Shown here one piece after another: positions 7,519 through 12,995 of a stretch of 12,995 bases of DNA. The notes under the pieces were generated by a model. That model worked only from the letters and a program-made list of their open reading frames with translations. It made no database searches and was not told the DNA's origin. The translations under genes were made by a program, and so were the position numbers. This stretch comes from DATKWV01 sp035529405. GTDB taxonomy: Bacteria > Planctomycetota > Phycisphaerae > Sedimentisphaerales > Anaerobacaceae. Position 1 is the stretch's first letter. Every line of letters begins with the position of its first letter. The stretch is taken from assembly GCA_035529405.1 (NCBI GenBank), contig DATKWV010000034.1, positions 1 to 12,995 on the forward strand, written 5' to 3'.

Positions 7519-9096
7519 ATGCACGACCTTAGCGAGATTTTTCAAACAGGCCTGCAGCACCACCAGGCGGGACGCCTTAGCCAAGCTGAACAGCTTTACC
7601 GACAAATCCTGCAAACAAATCCCGGGCATGCAATGGCATTACATTCGCTGGGTACTATAGCTCATCAGAAAGGCAACTTTGCTGCAGCAGCCACTTTGAT
7701 TGCAAAAGCGATTGCAATCAGTCCTGACGTACCGCAGTTTTACAACACTATTGCGGCATCCTACAACGCAGCGGGCACGTTCCAAAAGGCATTAAGCGCC
7801 TGCAGGAAGGCCATATCGTTAAAACCCGACTACGCGAAGGCATACAATAATATGGGTATTGCGCTGCTTAGCACCGGCCAATATGAGCAGGCGGCTGCAA
7901 CGCTTGAAAAGGCCGTGTCCCTTAATCCCGGCCTGGTCGAGGCGCATAATAACCTGGCCGTGGCCTTGTACCATCAGAACCTGTATGACCGCGCTATCGA
8001 CGTCTGCAACAAGGCCCTGAAAATAAAGCCCGATTATGCCGAGGCATACAACACGCTGGCATCAGTTTTCCGAATGCAGGGCCAATACGAGGAGGCTATC
8101 GAAAACTACAGAAAAACCATAGCGCTGAAACCTGATTATACGCAGGCACATCTGAACCTGGGCCTGGTTCTTCTGTCAACCGGCCAATTCGAGGAAGGCT
8201 GGAAGCAGTACCTGTGGCGTCGCAGCCCGGAACTGGAAACCTACCCTCATCGGTACCAGATACCCTGCTGGGACGGCTGCCCGATAACAGGTAAAAGGCT
8301 GCTTATCCACTACGAACAGGGTTTCGGAGACACAATCCAGTTTGTACGGTACCTGCCTATGGTAAAGGCGCTGGGGCCAACTATAACTGTCGAAGTCAGA
8401 AGACCACTGCTTGAGCTTTTACGTAACTTCGACGGTATTGACCAACTCGTCGAGGCCTCAGTATCCACCCCGCCTGCCGGCAACTTTGACTTTTATGTAC
8501 CCCTGCTGACTCTTCCGAAGATATTCGGCACTAGTTTAGATACTATCCCTGCTGACGTTCCTTATATCCTCGCCGATGCATCGAAAGCGCACTGCTGGCG
8601 GAAAAAACCTGCAGATTCGTTTTTCAAGGTCGGGCTTGTCTGGGCTGCAACTACACGTACTCTCAGCGATTCGCTGATATTGCGTGAGCGTTCCTGTGAC
8701 CTGCAGCATTTTGCGCCGTTGCTGGAAATCGCGGGCGTGAAGCTGTACAGCCTGCAGAAAGGCCCCCCTGCCGAGCAGGCAAGGAGTCTTTTGTCGGAAT
8801 TCTGCATCGAAGACCTCGGGGCCGAATGCGAGGATTTTGCCGATACCGCTGCGGTGATTGAAAATCTGGACTTAGTCATCTCGGCTGATACAGCCACACT
8901 GCATCTGGCAGGCGCTATGGCGAAGCCGGTCTGGGGGCTTTTGCCGTTCACAGCCGACTGGCGATGGCTGATAAATCGCCCCGACAGCCCGTGGTATCCC
9001 ACAATGACCCTGTTTCGACAAAGCAAACCAGGTCAGTGGAAGGACGTAATCGAGTCCGTCGCAAAGCAACTACACGCACGGGTACAAAAGCAGTAA
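7519..9096 (+). CDS. TPR-repeat protein with C-terminal GT9-like glycosyltransferase domain
   Basis: A 525-residue fusion. The N-terminal part (residues about 5-235) has about seven tetratricopeptide repeats in a strict 34-residue register, such as AYNNMGIALLSTGQYEQAA and AHNNLAVALYHQNLYDRAI, with the typical Pro at repeat ends (LKPDYA). The C-terminal part (about 255-525) is the GT-B, heptosyltransferase-like domain often joined to TPRs. It shows LLIHYEQGFGDTIQFVRYLP (262-281), GLVWA, YSLQKG, DFADTAAVIENLDLVISADT, HLAGAMAKPVWGLLPF, DWRWL and DSPWYPTM. It probably transfers a sugar to a protein or polysaccharide, with the TPRs binding a partner. No signal peptide is seen. I chose the ATG at 7519 because MHDLSEIFQTGLQHHQAGRL is the usual opening of this family; a TTG at 7477 would add 14 unlikely residues. 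Neither start has a strong ribosome binding site. Confidence 0.88.
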   Translation: MHDLSEIFQTGLQHHQAGRLSQAEQLYRQILQTNPGHAMALHSLGTIAHQKGNFAAAATLIAKAIAISPDVPQFYNTIAASYNAAGTFQKALSACRKAISLKPDYAKAYNNMGIALLSTGQYEQAAATLEKAVSLNPGLVEAHNNLAVALYHQNLYDRAIDVCNKALKIKPDYAEAYNTLASVFRMQGQYEEAIENYRKTIALKPDYTQAHLNLGLVLLSTGQFEEGWKQYLWRRSPELETYPHRYQIPCWDGCPITGKRLLIHYEQGFGDTIQFVRYLPMVKALGPTITVEVRRPLLELLRNFDGIDQLVEASVSTPPAGNFDFYVPLLTLPKIFGTSLDTIPADVPYILADASKAHCWRKKPADSFFKVGLVWAATTRTLSDSLILRERSCDLQHFAPLLEIAGVKLYSLQKGPPAEQARSLLSEFCIEDLGAECEDFADTAAVIENLDLVISADTATLHLAGAMAKPVWGLLPFTADWRWLINRPDSPWYPTMTLFRQSKPGQWKDVIESVAKQLHARVQKQ

Positions 9097-9138
9097 AAGA
9101 CCGCCGGCCGGCCCGAATAACTTTGCCTTAAAAACCTC

Positions 9139-10260
9139 TTATGTGGTCAGGTGTTTTTGTGCAAACTCCGCAGTTGCCTGCGCCAGTAATTGCCTGCTGT
9201 GGCTTACAGCATAATCGAGTGACATACCCTCTTTTTTCAGTGCTACGGCCTGGCTGATGCCCGCGCTTTTATACTCTTGTTCGCTCAAAGCCACAGTGCC
9301 TGCCAGCACGGCTACGGCGGTGTCGGTCTTTTTAGCCGCTGCCGCAACTCCCGATACAACTTTGCCATATAATGACTGCCTGTCAAAACATCCTTCGCCC
9401 GTAATGACCCACTGGGCGCCGGCAAGTTCCGCAGCCAGATTCGTTGCCTCGATTATTCTTTCGATGCCCGACACCAAGGCCGCATTCATAAAAGCCATTG
9501 CGCCGGCAGCCAGTCCCCCTGCTGCGCCTGCGCGCGGGATATTTATTTCTTTACCCAACTGCAGTTTCACCACTTCAGCAAGGTGTCTAAGCCCTTCATC
9601 AAGCTGCCTTACCATTTGCGGCGTGGCCCCTTTTTGCGGGCCGTAGATTTCAGCGGCCCCAGTACCGCCGTAAAGCACCGTCTCAACATCACACAAAACC
9701 TCTATTTGGGGCAGGTCGAGATTTGCCGGCGAAATTATTTTTTTTATGCGAGACAGTTGTCCCCCGCCAAGACCGACCGGCTTGTTCTTTTCGTCGAGGA
9801 ACCGCCATCCCAAAGCCGTCGCAGCCCCTGTGCCTGCATCGACTGTAGCGCTGCCGCCGACGCCGAGCAGTAACCGCTTGGCGCCGTTTTCGATTGCGGC
9901 TTTTATAAGCTCGCCCGTGCCGTAGGTGGTTGTTTTCAGAGGATTTCGCTGATGCGGTTCAAGCAGCGGCAGTCCGCTTGCTGAGGCCATTTCTATGACC
10001 GCTGTCTTGTCGCAGTCAAACCAGCCCAATAGCGCGCGTACGTTCATCTCGGGCAGCGGCCCTGTTACCTGCCTTTCTAACCAGCAGCCGGTCCTGCCGG
10101 CCATCAGGGCCGCAACAGTACCCTCGCCGCCGTCGGCCATCGGCCTGATTACGGTTTGAACACCCGGCCCAACAGCGGCGATTGCGTCGGCTGTTATCCG
10201 GCAGGCCGTAACGGCGTCCATACAGCCCTTGAACGAATCCAGTGCTATGACAACCTTCAT
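9139..10260 (-). CDS. Glycerate kinase (glycerate 2-kinase, type I family)
   Basis: A 373-residue cytoplasmic enzyme of the GlxK/GarK family that phosphorylates D-glycerate, generally to 2-phosphoglycerate, feeding glyoxylate or sugar-acid carbon into glycolysis. Visible motifs are MKVVIALDSFKG at the N-terminus, PMADGGEGT (40-48), AVIEMASASGLPLL (87-100), TYGTGELI, LLGVGGSATVDAGTG (131-145), GAAGGLAAGAMAF and VITGEGCFDRQSLYGKV (285-301). Length is normal. I place the start at the ATG at 10260; a GTG at 10296 in the same frame would add 12 residues that do not fit the family, whose N-terminus is MKV/MKI. GAGGG and AAAGGG precede the ATG at 14 and 2 nt, neither ideal. The gene converges with the TPR-glycosyltransferase gene across 42 bp, and no glyoxylate-pathway partner is next to it. 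Confidence 0.95.
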   Translation of the reverse strand: MKVVIALDSFKGCMDAVTACRITADAIAAVGPGVQTVIRPMADGGEGTVAALMAGRTGCWLERQVTGPLPEMNVRALLGWFDCDKTAVIEMASASGLPLLEPHQRNPLKTTTYGTGELIKAAIENGAKRLLLGVGGSATVDAGTGAATALGWRFLDEKNKPVGLGGGQLSRIKKIISPANLDLPQIEVLCDVETVLYGGTGAAEIYGPQKGATPQMVRQLDEGLRHLAEVVKLQLGKEINIPRAGAAGGLAAGAMAFMNAALVSGIERIIEATNLAAELAGAQWVITGEGCFDRQSLYGKVVSGVAAAAKKTDTAVAVLAGTVALSEQEYKSAGISQAVALKKEGMSLDYAVSHSRQLLAQATAEFAQKHLTT

Positions 10261-10315
10261 TGCCCTTTGTCCCTCAGGTCCCCATCTTACCCGCACTTTA
10301 ACGTTGTTTCATCAA

Positions 10316-10347
10316 CATTTTCCGATTGCTGTATTGATTTTGAATAC
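10316..10347. repeat. Imperfect direct repeat, copy A (upstream of HepT/MntA)
   Basis: This 32-bp stretch begins CATTTTCCG and ends TTTTGAATAC. It matches copy B at 11319-11350 at 26 of 32 positions, in the same orientation and without gaps. Similarity extends weakly outward: both copies have GCACTTT about 22 bp before and GCATAAA about 10-12 bp after, so the element may be about 71 bp. Copy A is in the leader of the glycerate kinase gene. Confidence 0.6.
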
Positions 10348-10411
10348 CTGCCGGCGGCATAAATCGATACACTTGTCGCTTTGAAAACGGGGATGGCATC
10401 TGAAATTTTAG

Positions 10412-10440
10412 TTGACTTACGCACTAAGGCAGTTTATTTT
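10412..10440 (+). promoter_or_regulatory. Candidate promoter for the mntA-hepT operon
   Basis: TTGACT (10412-10417; 5 of 6) and TATTTT (10435-10440; 4 of 6) are 17 bp apart on the plus strand. Transcription would begin near 10447, leaving a leader of about 130 nt before mntA. The -10 is weak. Confidence 0.4.
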
Positions 10441-10565
10441 ATGGTGTAGAAAGGCAAGGGCGCAAATAATACGGTTACGGTGATTTTGTTCAGGGAGCAC
10501 AAGAAATGCAGCTTTGTTCGCTAATATGTCGGACAATTAAAAGTCCTGGATAATCGAAAGTATTA

Positions 10566-10580
10566 AGCAATATTATTGCT
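10566..10580. promoter_or_regulatory. 15-bp perfect palindrome abutting the mntA start (candidate operator)
   Basis: AGCAATA-T-TATTGCT is a perfect inverted repeat with 7-bp arms around a single base. Its last base is immediately before the ATG at 10581. The antitoxin gene lacks a recognisable Shine-Dalgarno sequence, and this palindrome occupies that place. Toxin-antitoxin operons are commonly autoregulated through such operators; whether this one is, I infer only from position. Confidence 0.5.
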
Positions 10581-10904
10581 ATGATTGATATAGAAAAAAT
10601 CAAACCAGAGATTGAGCGAATTTGCCGGAGTTTGCCGGTGAAACGATTAGGCCTGTTCGGTTCAGCTTTGAGCCAAAATTTTTCTCAAAGCAGCGACGTC
10701 GATGTTCTGGTCCTTTTCGATTCGGGCGAAGATATCGACCTTTTCGATAAGTATTTTGAATTGAAAGAGCAGCTGGAAGAAATACTCGAGCGAGAAGTCG
10801 ACCTGGTTGTCGATAAAAAATTCAAAAACCCTGTGTTAAGAGAATCTATTGACAGGACAAGGGCGGTCATTTATGAACGACCAAGCAAGAAAAAACCTTA
10901 TTGA
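10581..10904 (+). CDS. mntA: MntA-type nucleotidyltransferase antitoxin
   Basis: A 107-residue minimal nucleotidyltransferase (MNT). The signature GSX10DXD is complete: Gly27-Ser28, then ten residues, then Asp39-Val-Asp41 (within SSDVDVLV), followed by the usual acidic and hydrophobic strand REVDLVVDKKF near residues 87-97. In characterised HepT/MntA pairs the MNT protein neutralises the HEPN ribonuclease by attaching AMP to the tyrosine of the toxin's RX4HXY motif. The intact catalytic residues and the toxin's matching tyrosine suggest the same mechanism here. The antitoxin gene comes first, as is common for this family, and overlaps hepT by 32 bp, which suggests coupled translation. No good Shine-Dalgarno sequence precedes the ATG; a palindrome occupies that site. 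Confidence 0.9.
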   Translation: MIDIEKIKPEIERICRSLPVKRLGLFGSALSQNFSQSSDVDVLVLFDSGEDIDLFDKYFELKEQLEEILEREVDLVVDKKFKNPVLRESIDRTRAVIYERPSKKKPY

Positions 10905-11211
10905 CATTTTTCAGGCAGCCCAAGAGATACAAAATTTTGTTTGCGGGATGGATTTCAAGGCATATCAAAACCACGCCGTGACGCAAAGAGCTGTCGAAAG
11001 GGATTTTGAAATCATCGGAGAAGCTCTTTACAGAATTAAAAATACAGACGACGAATTACTGGAAAAGATTTCCGAGCATCGCCGCATCATAGGGTTCAGA
11101 AATATCTTAATTCACGGTTATGATATTGTTGACGAGGCCATTGTATGGCAAGCCGTTACAAACCACCTGCCGATTTTAATCAGAGAAATAAAAGAAATAC
11201 TGAGCACCTGA
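10873..11211 (+). CDS. hepT: HepT-type HEPN toxin (DUF86 family ribonuclease)
   Basis: A 112-residue all-helical HEPN-domain protein. The catalytic RX4HXY motif is intact: Arg76-Asn-Ile-Leu-Ile-His81-Gly-Tyr83, preceded by the characteristic RRIIGF. VERDFEIIGEALYRI (residues 41-55) is the typical DUF86 helix. HEPN toxins of this family cut RNA; tRNA 3' ends or mRNA have been reported as targets for different members. The start is the ATG at 10873, preceded by AAGGGCGGT about 6 nt away; a TTG at 10849 in the same frame is less likely. The coding region overlaps the end of mntA by 32 bp. The pair may act in plasmid or genome maintenance or in phage defence. Nothing suggests degeneration: both partners keep all key residues. 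Confidence 0.92.
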   Translation: MNDQARKNLIDIFQAAQEIQNFVCGMDFKAYQNHAVTQRAVERDFEIIGEALYRIKNTDDELLEKISEHRRIIGFRNILIHGYDIVDEAIVWQAVTNHLPILIREIKEILST

Positions 11212-11318
11212 CAAACATAAGATAAAAACTGCCATAGAACCCGGCTTAAAAACGGCACAATTTTCCTGAATTTTTGCCGGCCTGGAAAAACTTGAAGCAC
11301 TTTTTGAGCAGTTGGCCG

Positions 11319-11350
11319 CATTTTCCGGTCGCTGCGTTCGTTTTGAATAC
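11319..11350. repeat. Imperfect direct repeat, copy B (downstream of HepT/MntA)
   Basis: The second copy of the 32-bp repeat starts 1003 bp after copy A, in the same orientation, so that the toxin-antitoxin pair lies between the two. It falls in the 183-bp gap between hepT and the small-protein gene. On the minus strand both copies can be read as IQN-x-x-S-x-RKM, so either could be part of a decayed coding sequence. Confidence 0.6.
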
Positions 11351-11394
11351 TATTCAACGACGCATAAACAAGGATTCAGCGTGTTATTATTTAT

Positions 11395-11607
11395 TCAGCT
11401 TTCAGGTTCCTGCTGTTGAGGAACGTCCGGAGAATCCAGGTCCTGCACTTGTGAAAAGACCATAGCCGCAGCGACAATTGCCACTACGCCTGCGCCTCCG
11501 GCCAGGGCAAAAGAAATACTTTTCAACAGAGTTGCTGCGCTGCCCTTTACTATCGCCGCGGCCAACCCTTTTACCGCCGAGCCTGCATACCCTTGCAATA
11601 ACACCAT
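11395..11607 (-). CDS. Small Ala/Gly-rich membrane protein, unknown function
   Basis: A 70-residue protein that I do not recognise. The ATG at 11607 follows a near-ideal Shine-Dalgarno sequence, AGGAAGGAG, 5 nt away; a GTG at 11613 in the same frame overlaps that site and is less likely. Residues 6-30 (GYAGSAVKGLAAAIVKGSAA and on) have small residues spaced as in glycine-zipper helices plus two lysines. Residues about 31-52 (ISFALAGGAGVVAIVAAAMVF) look like a transmembrane helix. The C-terminal 18 residues are polar, acidic and Pro/Gln-rich. No signal peptidase site is clear. It is monocistronic, with 253 bp to the response regulator gene behind it. Possible roles such as a pore-forming peptide, a small membrane anchor or a regulator of a membrane complex cannot be told apart. 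Strong translation signals make it a likely real gene. Confidence 0.7.
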   Translation of the reverse strand: MVLLQGYAGSAVKGLAAAIVKGSAATLLKSISFALAGGAGVVAIVAAAMVFSQVQDLDSPDVPQQQEPES

Positions 11608-11692
11608 TATCACTCCTTCCTACATTAAAACTGCTGTTCGAGCTTTTAGATTATTTCTTACCGCAGATGAATTGTCTGAGCTTAAAGCTTTA

Positions 11693-11744
11693 CACTGTCC
11701 CGGACATTTCATGTCACTGTATGATTTTATCGAGGCGACACTGT
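11693..11744. promoter_or_regulatory. Three CACTGT sites about two helical turns apart
   Basis: CACTGT occurs at 11693-11698, 11715-11720 and 11739-11744, start to start 22 and 24 bp. GACAT-TTC-ATGTC (11703-11715) lies between the first two, and AGCTT-A-AAGCT lies just outside the first. All are in the gap upstream of the small-protein gene, 86-137 bp before its start. The spacing would suit a regulator binding one face of the helix. Short hexamers can recur by chance. Confidence 0.3.
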
Positions 11745-11822
11745 TTGTAAAAAGCAGTATATGGCTAAATTGCGCAGCTTATTGCTGATAAAAATCCTGA
11801 TTTGCTAAAGACTGTCGCTAAT

Positions 11823-11839
11823 AAAAACCCGGCGGCGGG
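11823..11839 (-). terminator. Rho-independent terminator after the response regulator gene
   Basis: On the minus strand CCCG-CCGC-CGGG (11839-11828) is followed directly by TTTTT (11827-11823) and ATTAG. The stem is only 4 bp but all G-C. A longer alternative stem can form with the GCGGCG near the end of the response regulator gene, about 40 nt upstream. Confidence 0.55.
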
Positions 11840-11867
11840 AAAATAAATCTGCGTTATCCTCGCCGCT

Positions 11868-12521
11868 TTAATGTTCCAGTGTAGTTAACCCCTCACGAAT
11901 AGCGTACTTGACAAGGCCCGCGAAGCTGTCGATGTGCAACTTGCGCATAATTTCTCTGCGATACGCATCAACTGTCTTGACGCTCATTCGAATAATCAGA
12001 GCAATTTGCTTGGAGCTTTTGCCTTCGGCTAAAAGGCGCATTATATCTCGCTGTCTATTCGAAAGAACTGCCAACAAGGTGTTTGCCTCTGAACACGGGC
12101 GTTTAATGTAGCTATCCACGACAATACCGGTTATTTTGGAGCTCAGGTAGATTTGGCCTTTGAGCACGGTCTCGACAGCAGCAACAAGCTCGTTAAAACC
12201 GGACTGCTTTACCAGGTAGCCGGACACGCCAGCCTTTAATGCGTCTTCTACAAAGTGCATGTTGCTGTAAATCGACAGGACTATAAGCTTGACATTGGGC
12301 ACTTTACCAATAATCTGGCGGGCTGCATCTATTCCGCTCCATCCGGGTATGTGCACGTCCATAATAACTACATCCGGCTGCAACTTTCCGGCAAGCAGCA
12401 CAGCTGCTCGACCATCCGAAACCATGCCAACCACTTCTACACCCTCTTGCTTTTTGAACAAACAACAAAGACCGTCGAGGGTCATTTTATGGTCATCAGC
12501 CAGTAAAATCCTTGTACTCAT
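11868..12521 (-). CDS. NarL/FixJ-family response regulator (REC plus LuxR-type HTH)
   Basis: A 217-residue two-component response regulator. The receiver domain (residues 1-120) has the acidic pair Asp9-Asp10 (LLADDHK), phosphoacceptor Asp55 (IMDVHIPG), Ser83 (VLSIYS) and Lys105 (YLVKQSG). The C-terminal DNA-binding domain (about 150-212) is LuxR/GerE-type: LSNRQRDIMRLLAEGKSSKQIA, then MSVKTVDAYRREIMRKL. Phosphorylation by a histidine kinase would drive dimerisation and promoter binding; no kinase is encoded in this window, so it is an orphan here. Two in-frame starts are possible: the ATG at 12521, 5-6 nt after AGGAGAG, which begins the receiver fold properly, and an ATG at 12584, 4 nt after GGGGAGG, which adds 21 polar residues. 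I chose the shorter form. A terminator lies 29 bp past the stop. Confidence 0.93.
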   Translation of the reverse strand: MSTRILLADDHKMTLDGLCCLFKKQEGVEVVGMVSDGRAAVLLAGKLQPDVVIMDVHIPGWSGIDAARQIIGKVPNVKLIVLSIYSNMHFVEDALKAGVSGYLVKQSGFNELVAAVETVLKGQIYLSSKITGIVVDSYIKRPCSEANTLLAVLSNRQRDIMRLLAEGKSSKQIALIIRMSVKTVDAYRREIMRKLHIDSFAGLVKYAIREGLTTLEH

Positions 12522-12870
12522 ATTGCTCTCCTGTCCTCGTTGACTACTATTGCCCTTCTGCGCTTTCAAAAAGCTGATTTCCATGGAACCTCCCCACAAG
12601 TGCTTACATAGAAAACTCACAAACGCCTTTGGGCAACTGTTTTTAGCCTATTGACAAAAAGACCCCGTCAACGGAGCGCCTTTGCCATTAACCCGGAAAC
12701 CAAGTTCTGCGTTCTGCGCAAGGAAAAGTGCTTTTATGGCCGTAACGTTTGTAGCGATAAAAACAATCAGTTGAATCGAACTGCCTTTGATTGTCAAGGC
12801 GGGATTGGCCAGTATTCTGCCCGTTTAGGATAGTATATTGCTTTTCCGGGAGCGATAAAATCGCTCAGAA
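12522..12870. other. Intergenic region between response regulator and tRNA-Pro
   Basis: These 349 bases contain the second start site of the response regulator with its GGGGAGG (12584-12595), an inverted repeat TTGAC-N11-GTCAA (12653-12673), a bulged hairpin GCCTTTGA/TCAAGGC near 12783-12798, and the perfect hairpin next to the tRNA. I examined it for a riboswitch, in particular the c-di-GMP type, and did not recognise one. A 60-codon plus-strand frame at 12651-12833 has no ribosome binding site and no recognisable product. No clear promoter for the response regulator gene was found. Confidence 0.5.
12850..12866. repeat. Perfect 7-bp hairpin just downstream of tRNA-Pro
   Basis: GAGCGAT-AAA-ATCGCTC is a perfect inverted repeat 4 nt beyond the 3' end of the tRNA. 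On the minus strand no T-tract follows (CCGGAAAAG), so it is not a standard intrinsic terminator. It may be a 3' processing or stability hairpin of the tRNA precursor, or a factor-assisted stop. Confidence 0.5.
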
Positions 12871-12946
12871 TCGGGGTGACTGGATTCGAACCAGCGGCCT
12901 CCTGCACCCAAAGCAGGCGCTCTAAGCCAAACTGAGCTACACCCCG
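12871..12946 (-). tRNA. tRNA-Pro (UGG anticodon)
   Basis: The 76-nt minus-strand cloverleaf folds completely. The acceptor stem CGGGGTG/CACCCCG starts with C1-G72, a proline identity feature, and has discriminator A73. The D stem is GCTC/GAGC. The anticodon stem CCTGC/GCAGG closes the loop TTTGGGT with anticodon TGG. The T arm is GCTGG-TTCGAAT-CCAGT. The 3' CCA is not encoded (TTC follows). UGG reads CCA, CCG and often all proline codons. No second copy of its 3' half occurs in the window. Confidence 0.97.
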
Positions 12947-12995
12947 CAATACAGCATAAATCGCCGGTAAAAAGCAGTATTTTAGCCGACAAAGC

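Larger units (their letters stand above)
10261..10580. other. Intergenic region between glycerate kinase and mntA
   Basis: These 320 bases separate two divergent genes. They hold the upstream copy of the imperfect repeat (10316-10347), a candidate plus-strand promoter (10412-10440), a 15-codon open frame with a reasonable Shine-Dalgarno sequence (10506-10553), a small inverted repeat GGAC-N8-GTCC (10531-10546) and the 15-bp palindrome ending at 10580. I found no convincing promoter for the glycerate kinase gene, nor any longer coding frame. Confidence 0.6.

Noticed and set aside
9097..9138. GCCGGCCGGC palindrome between the convergent genes as a terminator
   Set aside because: No T-tract on either side and no loop; more likely a GC-rich chance palindrome.
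10408..10428. GTTGACTTACGCACTAAGG as an insertion-sequence end
   Set aside because: It resembles ends seen in some dispersed repeats, but no matching inverted partner or transposase is present.
11118..11357. Minus-strand frame overlapping the end of hepT and repeat copy B
   Set aside because: TTG start, no ribosome binding site, and it runs antisense into hepT. The part outside hepT may be a remnant linked to the repeat, but cannot be called a gene.
12651..12833. 60-codon plus-strand frame before tRNA-Pro
   Set aside because: No ribosome binding site, no domain, composition unlike its neighbours.
12871..12946. tRNA-Pro as the attachment site of an integrated element
   Set aside because: No duplicate of the tRNA 3' half and no integrase in the window.
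11749..12975. Shared 14-mer GTAAAAAGCAGTAT near 11749 and 12966
   Set aside because: One exact 14-mer in 13 kb of A-rich intergenic DNA is within chance, and the flanks do not match.

Overview
The window looks like chromosome of a Gram-negative bacterium, most likely a planctomycete of the Phycisphaerae type. This is an inference from gene content: a metal-dependent KdsA (Kdo, hence an LPS-type outer membrane), a TPR-glycosyltransferase fusion, a CBM6/collagen-like secreted protein and moderate GC. Nothing here fixes the taxonomy. No insertion sequence, CRISPR array, prophage block or replication origin is visible.

Layout. Positions 1-1050 (minus) hold the 5' part of an exported protein that leaves the window at base 1: signal peptide, CBM6-like carbohydrate-binding domain, about 34 collagen Gly-X-Y triplets, then the start of what looks like a phage tail collar domain. 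A perfect consensus sigma-70 promoter precedes it. Positions 1272-4632 (minus) hold a compact run in the order CYTH-domain enzyme, diacylglycerol-kinase-like lipid kinase, kdsA and a COG0731-type radical SAM protein, probably one operon. leuS lies upstream of it (4751-7315, minus) with its own promoter and a possible terminator. Divergent from leuS is a TPR-glycosyltransferase gene (7519-9096, plus), convergent with a glycerate kinase gene (9139-10260, minus).

The accessory part is 10261-11868. It holds a HepT/MntA (HEPN/MNT) toxin-antitoxin pair on the plus strand with a perfect 15-bp palindrome touching the antitoxin start codon, and the pair lies between two copies of an imperfect repeat. 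Next comes a 70-residue, Ala/Gly-rich, probably membrane-spanning orphan protein (minus) with a strong ribosome binding site. The window closes with a NarL/LuxR-type response regulator (minus, no kinase in view) that has two in-frame, Shine-Dalgarno-equipped starts, and with tRNA-Pro(UGG) (minus).

How the parts fit. kdsA, the lipid kinase and possibly the TPR-glycosyltransferase point to envelope lipid and polysaccharide synthesis. leuS, glycerate kinase and tRNA-Pro are housekeeping. The least familiar items are the CBM6-collagen-collar protein, the repeat-flanked HepT/MntA locus and the small membrane protein. I see no complete new multi-gene system, and these are leads only.
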